A stretch of 17,323 nucleotides of DNA from JBBIPZ01 sp037442505 [NCBI: Deltaproteobacteria bacterium] (GCA_037442505.1 JBBIPZ010000031.1:1-17323); one strand, 5' to 3'; positions 1 to 7,335 are shown, counted from the first letter of the stretch. Program-made: numbers and translations. Notes: generated from the sequence alone by a model not told the origin.

Positions 1-703
1 AGATGCCTACGCAACAATGGAAGGTGATGACTGGGGATATGGTTATAATGCTGGCCTGCTTTATGAATTTACCAAGGATACCCGCATTGGTGTTTCTTAT
101 CGTTCTAAGGTCGATCAGTCTTTAAGCGGTGATATAAATTTATCCAACGTTAATCCTTTACTTTCTACAAGCCCCAATTTTAAAAACCGCTCAATAACAG
201 CTAATGTAACATTACCAGAAACTGTTTCAGGTTCTTTATACTCAAAGGTTACACCAAAGCTTGCAGTTATGGCGGATATGACCTTTACAAGATGGAGCAG
301 ATTTAAAGAGCTTCGTGTAAAAAGCACAAACGGTGCATCCGATATAGTTACAACTGAAAGCTGGGATGATAGCTATCGTGCTTCTGTTGGCATGAGTTAT
401 TATGCTACAGATAAAACTACTTACAGATTTGGGGTTGCTTATGACAAAACACCTGTCCCAACTGCCGAACACAGAACACCAAGAATTCCAGATGGAAGCA
501 GAAAATGGATAGCAGCCGGTTTTGGTCATAAGTTTTCTGAAAAATTATCTTTAGATTTAGGTGCTGCATATCTTTTTGTTACAGACCCAAGTGTTAATCA
601 GGTTGCTACACCCACAAACGAAAATGCTTCTCGTGGCAATTTAAAAGGCACCTATGACGCTAACGTCAAAATTATAAGTGCTCAAATAAACTATAACTTC
701 TAA
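1..703 (+). CDS. FadL/OmpP1-family outer membrane transporter, 3' part
   Basis: The open frame enters from the left edge (first full codon at base 2), so only the C-terminal 233 residues or so are visible. The stretch GDDWGYGYNAGLLYEFTKDT followed by RIGVSYRSKVDQSLSGD matches the conserved part of the FadL/OmpP1/TodX family, which forms a 14-strand outer-membrane beta-barrel for long-chain fatty acids and other hydrophobic compounds. Alternating polar/hydrophobic strands continue to the end, and the protein closes with QINYNF; a terminal phenylalanine is the usual BAM recognition signal of outer-membrane proteins. The substrate cannot be told from this part. The N-terminal hatch and signal peptide lie outside the window. 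A hairpin follows the stop codon. The ATG at 17 is internal and not the start. Confidence 0.85.
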   Translation, partial: DAYATMEGDDWGYGYNAGLLYEFTKDTRIGVSYRSKVDQSLSGDINLSNVNPLLSTSPNFKNRSITANVTLPETVSGSLYSKVTPKLAVMADMTFTRWSRFKELRVKSTNGASDIVTTESWDDSYRASVGMSYYATDKTTYRFGVAYDKTPVPTAEHRTPRIPDGSRKWIAAGFGHKFSEKLSLDLGAAYLFVTDPSVNQVATPTNENASRGNLKGTYDANVKIISAQINYNF

Positions 704-713
704 ATTTATATTA

Positions 714-738
714 AAGGGGGGCTTTTAGCCCCCTTATT
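714..738 (+). terminator. Hairpin terminator after the FadL-like gene
   Basis: Seven perfect base pairs, GGGGGCT (717-723) with AGCCCCC (727-733), enclose a TTT loop; a G-T wobble and an A-T pair can extend the stem. It begins about ten bases after the stop codon. The downstream tract TTATTC is only moderately T-rich, so termination may be partial, leaving some read-through into the gene at 751. Confidence 0.65.
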
Positions 739-750
739 CTGAGGTGAGTT

Positions 751-1299
751 ATGAAAAGGTTTTTTGTTTTAGTATTTTTGATGTTTTTTTCTGCGCAACT
801 TTTTGCTGCAAACATAGCCGGGACAAATATTCCAGATACCATTAGTTTAAACAAGGTCAATCTCAAACTTAATGGTTATGGCATCAGAAAAAAGTGGTTT
901 ATAAAGGTCTATATCGCCTCACTTTATACTAAGAATAAGATTAAAAGCTATCAGGAAGCGTTAAAAGATGGTTCAGAAAAGATTATCAGGCTTGATTTTC
1001 TTCACAACGTTGATAAAAGTAAAGTGACAGAATCACTTAAAGAGGCTTTTGTTAATATTACACCAGATATACCTGATTCAGATGCAGGAAAGAAGTTCTT
1101 TGCTCAGTTTAATACAAACTTTCAGGTAGGGGATGTGTTGGAATTAGCCCTTTTGCCAGACGGGACAGTAATAACAAAACACAATGGCAAGGTGCTTGGT
1201 GCGGTTACATCTGCAAGACTTGCTTATGGTCTTTTGTCGATTTATATTGGTGATAAATCAATCGATAAAGAACTTAAAAAAGGAATGTTGGGAAACTAA
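751..1299 (+). CDS. Secreted chalcone-isomerase-like protein
   Basis: A 182-residue protein with a clear signal peptide (MKRFFVLVFLMFFSAQLFAA, cleavage after about residue 19), so it is exported, probably to the periplasm. The mature part (IAGTNIPDTISLNKVNLKLN, then GYGIRKKWFIKVYIASLY, later FQVGDVLELALLPDG and LGAVTSARLAYGLLSIYIGD) matches the bacterial chalcone-isomerase-like family. These proteins share the chalcone isomerase fold; the bacterial members have no established enzymatic role, and flavonoid chemistry should not be assumed. A ribosome binding site (GAGGTGA, 741-747) lies just before the ATG. The stop TAA is directly followed by the ATG of the 4Fe-4S gene, so the two are probably co-transcribed. 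No clear promoter is visible between the terminator hairpin and this gene. Confidence 0.8.
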   Translation: MKRFFVLVFLMFFSAQLFAANIAGTNIPDTISLNKVNLKLNGYGIRKKWFIKVYIASLYTKNKIKSYQEALKDGSEKIIRLDFLHNVDKSKVTESLKEAFVNITPDIPDSDAGKKFFAQFNTNFQVGDVLELALLPDGTVITKHNGKVLGAVTSARLAYGLLSIYIGDKSIDKELKKGMLGN

Positions 1300-2457
1300 A
1301 TGGGACACATTACACTTTCAAAAAATGTACTTATTCCATTAATCGATAGACTAAATAAAAATCCTATAGGTCTTGTTGACAACGAAAAGTTAAGGGAGAT
1401 TCTCTCCCTTCTTTTTGATGAAAAAGAGGCTTACGTTGCATCAAAGTTTCCACTAACAGAAGCAACAATTGAAGAGCTTTCACGTTATACAAAATTACCC
1501 GAGGTAGAGCTAAAACCTATTCTTGAAAGGATGGCAGAAAAGGGGCTCTTAATGGATTTTCCCTTTGGAGACAAAGTTTATTATTTGCTTTTACCGGGAT
1601 TTATTGGCTTTTTTGAGTTTACTTTTATGAAAAATCGCACCGATTTGCCAATGGAAAAACTTGCCAAGTTAATGACAGAATATCTTCACGATGATAAGGG
1701 GCAGGCAAAGGAGTTTTTTGGAAGCAAAACCCAACTTACAAGAGCTCTTGTTTATGAAAATAAAATACCGGTAACTTCTACGATCACCACATACGAAGAT
1801 GCAAAAAAGATTATAAAAAAGGTTGGCTATGGTGCAGTTGCGATGTGTTACTGCCGTCACAAAAAGCTGCATAAAGGCGAGCAGTGTAAAAAAGATGCAC
1901 CGATGAACGACATCTGCATCTCTCTGGGAACTGCTGCCAAGTTCATGGTAAGAAGGGGTTTTTCAAAAGAGACGAGTGTGGATGGTTTAATAAAAACACT
2001 TGATATGGCAAGAGAATACAGGCTTACACATGTGACAGATAATATTAGAAACAAACAATCATTTATCTGTAACTGTTGTAGCTGTTGTTGTGAACTTATG
2101 GCTGGAGTTCAGATCGGCTTTAAAGATGGCATTGCCAAATCACCCTTTATTGCCGTTTTTGATGAAGAAAAATGCAAAGGTTGTGGTAAATGTGTCAATG
2201 ATTGCAATATTAAATGTATTTCTTTTTCCCAGAACGATAACAAAAAGGTAGCTAAAGTTGATGTTGATGCATGTTTAGGTTGTGGGGCATGTATAAGTAG
2301 TTGCAAATTTGATGCAATTAAACTTGTTGAGAGAGAAAACAAACACATACCACCAGCTACAAGAAAAGAGCTTTTTAAAGCAATGCTAAAAGAGAAAGGC
2401 AGGCTTATGCCTTTTATTTTTGAAGGTATAAAAAGAAAAATCACCAGATTATTTTAA
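1300..2457 (+). CDS. Cysteine-rich 4Fe-4S protein with N-terminal helix-turn-helix-like region
   Basis: A 385-residue protein without signal peptide. Residues about 30-95 (TEATIEELSRYTKLPEVELK, then ILERMAEKGLL) look like a winged-helix segment. The middle has a CYCRH motif (C183, C185) followed by further cysteines, then a dense CNCCSCCC cluster (C257-C264). The C-terminal part is a two-cluster ferredoxin domain: C292-x2-C295-x2-C298-x3-C302 and C325-x2-C328-x2-C331-x3-C335. The usual proline after the fourth cysteine of each motif is absent. It most likely carries two [4Fe-4S] clusters plus a further metal or redox site formed by the middle cysteines. I recognise the architecture from uncharacterised proteins of anaerobic bacteria but know no assigned function. 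The start follows the previous stop directly, with a weak GGGA ribosome site inside the end of the upstream gene. Confidence 0.75.
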   Translation: MGHITLSKNVLIPLIDRLNKNPIGLVDNEKLREILSLLFDEKEAYVASKFPLTEATIEELSRYTKLPEVELKPILERMAEKGLLMDFPFGDKVYYLLLPGFIGFFEFTFMKNRTDLPMEKLAKLMTEYLHDDKGQAKEFFGSKTQLTRALVYENKIPVTSTITTYEDAKKIIKKVGYGAVAMCYCRHKKLHKGEQCKKDAPMNDICISLGTAAKFMVRRGFSKETSVDGLIKTLDMAREYRLTHVTDNIRNKQSFICNCCSCCCELMAGVQIGFKDGIAKSPFIAVFDEEKCKGCGKCVNDCNIKCISFSQNDNKKVAKVDVDACLGCGACISSCKFDAIKLVERENKHIPPATRKELFKAMLKEKGRLMPFIFEGIKRKITRLF

Positions 2458-2493
2458 CAACACTTCTAACTTTTCTTTTTTATCACTTAGTTA

Positions 2494-2508
2494 TGCTATA
2501 CTTATTTT
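2494..2508 (+). promoter_or_regulatory. Extended -10 promoter giving a predicted leaderless mRNA
   Basis: TGC (2494-2496) followed by TATACT (2497-2502) forms an extended -10 element. Six bases later comes the A of the ATG at 2509, the usual distance to a transcription start. No -35 hexamer is apparent at 17 bases, as often with extended -10 promoters. The bases before the ATG (TATTTT) contain no purine-rich ribosome site. Confidence 0.55.
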
Positions 2509-4257
2509 ATGGAACTATTAGCACCGGCGAGAGATCTGGATACCTTAAAGGCAGCATTTGATGCTGGTGCTGATGCTGTTTATTTAGGATTAAAAGATTT
2601 TTCCGCACGCAAAGGGGCAAAAAACTTTACCTTTCAGGATTTTTTAGAAGCTCAACACATTAAGAAAACTCTGAATAAAAAGCTTTATGTTGCTTTAAAT
2701 ACCCTGATCTTTCAGAATGAAGTACCATTATTACTGGATACACTTGCGTTCTTATCTTCTGTAGAAACAGACGCTATAATCATACAGGACTATGGCATTT
2801 ACGAAATTGTTAACTCCCTGGGATTAAAAATCCCTTTACATGCCAGTACTCAGATGGGCACGAAAAACCATATTCAAATCAATTTTCTAAAAAATCTGGG
2901 GTTTAAAAGGGTAGTCCTTGAAAGGCAGCTTACTTTATCTGAAATATCTGATATCAAAAAACTTAGTAATATCGAACTTGAAGTGTTTGTGCACGGCGCA
3001 ATGTGTTTCTCGCTTTCGGGTTACTGTTTTTTTTCTAAAAGTTTCTCAGTTCGAAGTGGTAACAGAGGAGATTGTTCTCAACCCTGTAGATGGCTGTTTG
3101 CTGATAAGATTTCAAAAAAACATCCATTCTCGATGCTTGACCTTGAGGCGTTATCAGTTTTGCCAGCTTTAGATAAGCTTGGTATTGACAGCATTAAGAT
3201 TGAAGGCAGAATGAAGGGTGTGGATTATGTTTATCCTGTAGTTCAGGCTTATCGCAATGCTATAGATTTAATTAAAAACGGTAAACATGACGTTCTAAAC
3301 ACACGACACCTTTCAGAAATTATACAAAAATCAACGCTTTCTCGCAAATCAACAACTGGATTTTTCTTTTTTTCGAAAAACTCAAAAAAACTTGTTGATA
3401 TTAATGAATCTGGCACCGGCTTACCAGTTGGAAAGGTAGCTACAGTTTTTAAAAACTCAATCTTTTTTAAAACCTCATCCGAACTTTCTGTTGGTGACAC
3501 AATAAGGATTGACGACAAAGACACTGAACAACGCATTAAACTTCCGGTGAAGGCTCTGTACTTTAACAATCAGAAGGTTTCAAAGGTATCTGCAGGAAGC
3601 TACATTGGGATTCCAATCAATCAAATAAAAATAAAGGCAGGGTCAAAAATATACCTTGTCCACAAGCGAAGTAGCTACAAACCTTCAACCTCTATTAAGA
3701 TTGAAAAACAAAATCCGCCTGTTTATAAAGAAAAATCTGATTATCTAAAAATCTGTTTCAATGATATATTAAAATCAACACCAACCTTTACTTCAAAAAT
3801 TAAAAAACTTTCTTTTAATCCCGAAAAATTCATTTACAGTATTCATGACATGGGTGATTTTTACTTTATTCCACCTACAATTTACGAGTCTAAGCTTGAT
3901 ATATATAAAGAATTAAATAACACTCCGCTTGATGGCGCCTTAGTTTCTCAACCTGCTGAGGCAACTATTAACCAAAACGTTTTAATATCTGGTTCTTTTT
4001 TTCTTTATGCAACAAATATTTTTGCCATTAAATTTTTTAGCAAACTTGGATTTAAAGCACTATCTATCTCTCCCGACTCTTATGCCATCTTCAATGAGAT
4101 TAAACAATTTTTCCCAATATGGTTAGAATGGAAAAATATTCCCCTATGCGTAAGCAGAGTGCCAATGGAAAATTGCCGTTATCGTCTAACTTCTAAAAAA
4201 CATACAGAGATTGATGTAAAATATTTTAACGGCGATACCTATCTATTTTTGTCTTAG
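2509..4257 (+). CDS. U32-family (peptidase U32-like) protein, RlhA-like
   Basis: A 582-residue protein beginning MELLAPARDLDTLKAAFDAG, the typical N-terminus of family U32. The family signature appears as EVFVHGAMCFSLSGYCFFS, with the cysteine set C166, C173, C189 and C193 (GDCSQPCR), and the conserved IEGRMKG near residue 230. Although named peptidases, characterised bacterial members (RlhA, TrhP, UbiU/V) bind an Fe-S cluster and act in hydroxylation of RNA or ubiquinone. The long region after about residue 270 (KSTTGFFFFSKNSKKLVDIN, then SGTGLPVGKV) resembles the extra domain of RlhA, which is needed for hydroxylation of a 23S rRNA cytidine, rather than the shorter TrhP. The tail is somewhat shorter than E. 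coli RlhA. The assignment to RlhA is inference. The start has no ribosome site, and the 3' end overlaps the convergent rmlD-like gene by four bases. Confidence 0.8.
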   Translation: MELLAPARDLDTLKAAFDAGADAVYLGLKDFSARKGAKNFTFQDFLEAQHIKKTLNKKLYVALNTLIFQNEVPLLLDTLAFLSSVETDAIIIQDYGIYEIVNSLGLKIPLHASTQMGTKNHIQINFLKNLGFKRVVLERQLTLSEISDIKKLSNIELEVFVHGAMCFSLSGYCFFSKSFSVRSGNRGDCSQPCRWLFADKISKKHPFSMLDLEALSVLPALDKLGIDSIKIEGRMKGVDYVYPVVQAYRNAIDLIKNGKHDVLNTRHLSEIIQKSTLSRKSTTGFFFFSKNSKKLVDINESGTGLPVGKVATVFKNSIFFKTSSELSVGDTIRIDDKDTEQRIKLPVKALYFNNQKVSKVSAGSYIGIPINQIKIKAGSKIYLVHKRSSYKPSTSIKIEKQNPPVYKEKSDYLKICFNDILKSTPTFTSKIKKLSFNPEKFIYSIHDMGDFYFIPPTIYESKLDIYKELNNTPLDGALVSQPAEATINQNVLISGSFFLYATNIFAIKFFSKLGFKALSISPDSYAIFNEIKQFFPIWLEWKNIPLCVSRVPMENCRYRLTSKKHTEIDVKYFNGDTYLFLS

Positions 4258-5105
4258 AGTTTAATGCGTTTTTTGTATTCCCCCAGACTAACTTCCCAGT
4301 AAGGCAACCTTTCCCCTAAAACAGCCTCTGTGATATCCAAACTTAATACTGAATAAGGAGGCCTTTTTGCAGGTCTGATAAATTTATCCGTTGTTACAGG
4401 TTTGATGGTGGTGGTTCTGCCAAAAACCTCCATAATCTTTTTAGCAAATGTGTACCAGCTTATTCCATTGCCCGTTCTGTCTGTTATGTGGAATAGTCCA
4501 GAAATATCCCTTTTTACCATCATAATAAGATACTTTGAAAGGGTAAGTGTGAATGTAGGAGAGCCAAACTGATCATTTACCACATCTATGCTGCTTCTCT
4601 CATCTGACAATTGCAACATCTTATTTACAAAATTTTCCCCATATACTCCATAAAGCCAGCTTGTTCTGACTATTAAATAATTGCATCCAGATCCCATTAT
4701 TAACTGTTCGCCATAAAGTTTGGACAAACCATAAACGTTTATTGGATTTGGAATATCAAATGTATGGTATGGAGTCATCTTTTCTCCCGAAAACACATAA
4801 TCTGTACTTATATGAACAAGCTTTATCCCTCTTTTTTTGCACTCTTTTGCGAGGTTGTATGCACCTACGGCATTTGTGGCAAAAGCCTTTTCCTTTTCTA
4901 CCTCAGCCATATCCACCTTAGTAAAAGCAGCACAATTAATTATGACATCTGGCGTATAATCTTTAATTGCTTCATTAATTTTGTCGGCATTAAGTATGTT
5001 AAGTTGTTCTCTTGTGAGGCTTACATGGTCAATCTTTTCCATTTTCAAGGTAAGTGATAAATCTTTTCCAAGCATCCCTTCTCCACCAGCTATCATTACT
5101 TTCAT
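4254..5105 (-). CDS. rfbD: dTDP-4-dehydrorhamnose reductase (RmlD-like)
   Basis: A 283-residue extended short-chain dehydrogenase. The nucleotide-binding motif GGEGMLG is at residues 7-13, STDYVF at 100-105, and the catalytic Y125-x3-K129 in YGLSK. DQFGSPT near residue 180 and the overall length fit RmlD, which reduces dTDP-4-keto-L-rhamnose to dTDP-L-rhamnose with NAD(P)H for surface polysaccharides. The other dTDP-rhamnose genes are not in this window, so a related sugar-nucleotide reductase is possible. The start is fixed by the Rossmann motif, and GAGG lies eight T residues before the ATG. Its first 77 bases overlap the 3' end of the Nudix gene in another frame. Its stop overlaps the stop of the convergent U32 gene. 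Confidence 0.8.
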   Translation of the reverse strand: MKVMIAGGEGMLGKDLSLTLKMEKIDHVSLTREQLNILNADKINEAIKDYTPDVIINCAAFTKVDMAEVEKEKAFATNAVGAYNLAKECKKRGIKLVHISTDYVFSGEKMTPYHTFDIPNPINVYGLSKLYGEQLIMGSGCNYLIVRTSWLYGVYGENFVNKMLQLSDERSSIDVVNDQFGSPTFTLTLSKYLIMMVKRDISGLFHITDRTGNGISWYTFAKKIMEVFGRTTTIKPVTTDKFIRPAKRPPYSVLSLDITEAVLGERLPYWEVSLGEYKKRIKL

Positions 5106-5622
5106 AAAAAAAACCTCGCTTTTCTATAAAATTCTTAAACTCTTCTACTTCCTTTAAAAAAAAAGGACTGCAAGAGGTTTTAAATTTATCTTCAAACAAC
5201 ATCTCAACAGGAAATGCCTTAACTTCCATTACTTCGTCATTACAAGGCATATAAGGCCCATCATACAAAGTGAAATATGTTTCTACCAGCTCTGTTTCGT
5301 TATCGGCATACATTGTATAATTGTATAGTTTAATCAGTTTTTCGGGAGTAAAACCTAACTCTTCTTCACACTCTCTAACTGCAGCATTAAAATATTTTTC
5401 GTTTGGCGAAAGGTGTCCCCCTACTGAAGTATCCCACATCAATGGGTATAAATCCTTTTTTGCAGACCTTTTTTGTAAAATTATATCTCCTTCTGAGTTA
5501 AAAACAAGTATGTGAACCGCCTTGTGGGCAAGTTTTTTGTTTTTGTGACATTCGCTTCTTGGATACAAACCTAAAAATTGTCCTTCAGCATCATAAGCTT
5601 CCAAAAGCTCCTGACTACTCAC
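5029..5622 (-). CDS. Nudix hydrolase
   Basis: A 197-residue protein with a perfect Nudix box between G69 and F91 (GHLSPNE, seven residues, then RECEEELGF), the Mg2+-binding and catalytic site of enzymes that hydrolyse nucleoside diphosphates linked to another group. The surrounding sequence (LVFNSEGDIILQKRSAKKDL, then YPLMWDTSVGGH) resembles the YfcD/isopentenyl-diphosphate-isomerase-like branch; the substrate is unknown. The start is GTG, overlapping the TGA of the SurA-like gene (GTGA), which suggests translational coupling. The last 25 residues or so (from Y173) are encoded in the overlap with the rmlD-like gene, directly after a T8 tract, and look like an accidental extension rather than part of the fold. 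A T9 tract also occurs further upstream (5156-5164). Confidence 0.85.
   Translation of the reverse strand: MSSQELLEAYDAEGQFLGLYPRSECHKNKKLAHKAVHILVFNSEGDIILQKRSAKKDLYPLMWDTSVGGHLSPNEKYFNAAVRECEEELGFTPEKLIKLYNYTMYADNETELVETYFTLYDGPYMPCNDEVMEVKAFPVEMLFEDKFKTSCSPFFLKEVEEFKNFIEKRGFFYESNDSWWRRDAWKRFITYLENGKD
5106..5113 (-). other. T8 homopolymer at the Nudix/rmlD junction
   Basis: On the coding strand GG is followed by eight T residues and then the ATG of the rmlD-like gene. With eight T the Nudix frame runs 77 bases into rmlD. With nine T it would read GGT TTT TTT TTA TGA and stop in an ATGA overlap with the rmlD start. With seven T the two genes would be fused in frame. The tract is a plausible indel or slippage site. 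Confidence 0.7.
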
Positions 5623-6503
5623 AAAAGCACCTCTATCTTCCTTTTTTCTTTAAGTGATTCCACATATGCATCAAGTATCTTCTTAAGACGAACTACTTTG
5701 TAGTATCTTTCTGCCTCTTTTCTGCATTCCTCTTCAGTCATTGGTATGTTTAGCTCCTTCTTCTTCATATAAAAGATAGAAACTTCATCTGGGGCTTCAT
5801 AAATCGGTGAAAAACAGCCGTCTTCTATTGATAGAAGTAGCTGTTTTACATGAGGATTCATATCCTCTACTGATTTTTTCTCGTAACTAACGACATTTAC
5901 GCCATTGAGTGCAAGCTTAACGTCGTCAAGAATCTTTATAGCAATTTCTGAGTCAACCTTTTTTGTTGCTATATTAGAAAGCAAAGATTTAAAACGCTCT
6001 TTATCAGTTTCAACATTTGAATCGATATACGTAACTACAAAACTAAATTGTGGGGGAAGCGAAATCTTATCCTTTGCCTTTTGATAAAAGCTTTCGATTT
6101 CTTCAACACTTGCTTCAGGAATCTTTTTTAGAAGTGCATTTATGTAACGGTCCTTGATTAGCTGCTTTCTCACGTAATCTTTAAACTCATATTCCGTCAT
6201 CTCTCTTTCTGACAAAAATATGTCGTAGTCAGTCTGCGAAAAAAACTTCTTGAATTCTCCCAACATCAACTCAATATCCGTATCATTAACCTCTATTCCC
6301 GCATCAAAACCATCTAAGTAAAACAGTTCATTAGCTATAACTTTGTTAAGAGCCTCTTTACTGCAGGTCTCGTATTCTGTAGGCGTCAGTTCTTCTATGT
6401 TTTTTTTCAACACCTCTGTGGCAAAACTTACCATCGTATCTTCGTACTGCCAGAAATAGATTTCATTACCGTCAACCTTTGCTATTACACGTTTCTTTGA
6501 CAT
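5619..6503 (-). CDS. SurA-like chaperone/peptidyl-prolyl isomerase family protein without signal peptide
   Basis: A 294-residue protein. Residues 1-135 or so (VDGNEIYFWQYEDTM, EALNKVIANELFYLDGFDAG, later YEFKDYVRKQLIKDRYINAL) match the helical N-terminal chaperone domain shared by SurA and PrsA-type proteins. A segment at about 140-270 (PEASVEEIESFYQKAKDKIS, LPPQFSFVVTYI, later SPIYEAPDEVSIFYMKKKEL) is arranged like a parvulin domain but is weakly conserved, so isomerase activity is doubtful. The protein starts MSKKRVIAKVDG with no hydrophobic leader and would stay in the cytoplasm, unlike SurA. The ribosome site AAGGAG lies five bases before the ATG. It heads the unit with the Nudix and rmlD-like genes and is divergent from ksgA. 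Confidence 0.6.
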   Translation of the reverse strand: MSKKRVIAKVDGNEIYFWQYEDTMVSFATEVLKKNIEELTPTEYETCSKEALNKVIANELFYLDGFDAGIEVNDTDIELMLGEFKKFFSQTDYDIFLSEREMTEYEFKDYVRKQLIKDRYINALLKKIPEASVEEIESFYQKAKDKISLPPQFSFVVTYIDSNVETDKERFKSLLSNIATKKVDSEIAIKILDDVKLALNGVNVVSYEKKSVEDMNPHVKQLLLSIEDGCFSPIYEAPDEVSIFYMKKKELNIPMTEEECRKEAERYYKVVRLKKILDAYVESLKEKRKIEVLL

Positions 6504-6552
6504 TTATTCTCCTTGTCTAAACAAAATTTTCTTGCTTTTTTTAATTTAAAAC

Positions 6553-6567
6553 TGCTTTATTAATTGT
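6553..6567 (+). promoter_or_regulatory. Extended -10-like element giving a predicted leaderless ksgA mRNA
   Basis: TGC (6553-6555) is followed by TTTATT (6556-6561) and then six bases to the ATG at 6568, the same geometry as at the U32 gene. The hexamer matches TATAAT in four positions. A partial -35, TTGCTT, lies at 6532-6537 with an 18-base spacer. No ribosome binding site precedes the ATG. Confidence 0.45.
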
Positions 6568-6591
6568 ATGGCAAAACAAAAACTTGGGCAA
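6563..6591 (-). promoter_or_regulatory. Possible promoter of the SurA-like/Nudix/rmlD unit
   Basis: Read on the minus strand, TTGCCC (6591-6586) and TACAAT (6568-6563) are separated by 17 bases, four and five matches to the sigma-70 consensus. The predicted start near 6556 would give a leader of about 50 bases with the AAGGAG site. The -10 includes the first base of the ksgA start codon, so it overlaps the ksgA promoter. Confidence 0.4.
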
Positions 6592-7335
6592 CACTTTCTA
6601 TTTGATAAAAACATCTTGATAAAAATCGCCTCGCAGGTTGCATGTTATGGTTCAAAGAGCATTCTTGAAATTGGCACAGGTTTAGGCACACTCACCGAAC
6701 AATTAGCCAAGCTGTTTGAACATGTTTATACTGTGGAAATCGACAGTGCTCTTTACCATAAACTTACACAAAAATTTGCTGATAATAAAAATATTACCAT
6801 CATCAACGAGGATATTTTAAATGTTAACATTGAAATCTTGCCCGTAAACATTGCCGTTGGCAATATACCATATTATATCACAACGCCAATCATCTTTAAA
6901 CTTCTTGAGGCAAAAAATATTAAAAACTTCTCCCTTCTGATGCAAAAAGAGGTTGCAACAAGAATTATTTCTAATCCCGGTTGTAAAGAGTATGGCATTT
7001 TAAGCGTGAACGTTCAGTTTCAATCAAATGTGCGTATTGCATTTAATGTTGGCAAAGGATGTTTTTCGCCTCCTCCGAAGGTAGATTCTGCTTTAATTAT
7101 ATTTGAAAAGAAAGATGTTCCTTTACATTTAACCAAATCTTTAAGAAGTTTAACTCAACAGGCATTTGGAATGCGTAGAAAAACCCTGTTCAATAACCTT
7201 AAGCCTCTGTTAGGTGAAGAAACATCTGACTTTATAAAACATTTTGGCATTGCACCAGAAACAAGGGCTGAAGAAGTTGATATCGAGACATTTGTTAAGA
7301 TGACAGAAATGCTGATAAAAAAGGGGGCCATTTAG
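6568..7335 (+). CDS. rsmA: 16S rRNA dimethyladenosine transferase KsgA/RsmA
   Basis: A 255-residue protein with the family hallmarks: GQHFL at residues 7-11, the S-adenosylmethionine loop EIGTGLGTLT from residue 34, the acidic E57-I58-D59 end of strand beta-2, the catalytic NIPYYI (99-104) of adenine-N6 methyltransferases, and SPPPKVDSALI near residue 165. It transfers four methyl groups to two adjacent adenosines in helix 45 of 16S rRNA, a late check on small-subunit assembly; its loss gives kasugamycin resistance in other bacteria. Length is normal. MAKQKLGQHFL is the usual N-terminus, so the start is secure even though no ribosome site precedes it. The stop TAG lies inside the terminator hairpin. 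Confidence 0.96.
   Translation: MAKQKLGQHFLFDKNILIKIASQVACYGSKSILEIGTGLGTLTEQLAKLFEHVYTVEIDSALYHKLTQKFADNKNITIINEDILNVNIEILPVNIAVGNIPYYITTPIIFKLLEAKNIKNFSLLMQKEVATRIISNPGCKEYGILSVNVQFQSNVRIAFNVGKGCFSPPPKVDSALIIFEKKDVPLHLTKSLRSLTQQAFGMRRKTLFNNLKPLLGEETSDFIKHFGIAPETRAEEVDIETFVKMTEMLIKKGAI

Noticed and set aside
692-712. TATAAC and TATATT as -10 elements for the chalcone-isomerase-like gene
   Set aside because: No acceptable -35 at 16-18 bases, and the terminator hairpin would lie directly downstream.
2109-2444. A 111-codon minus-strand frame opposite the ferredoxin domain of the 4Fe-4S gene
   Set aside because: The plus-strand gene has unmistakable ferredoxin motifs; the antisense frame has no support.
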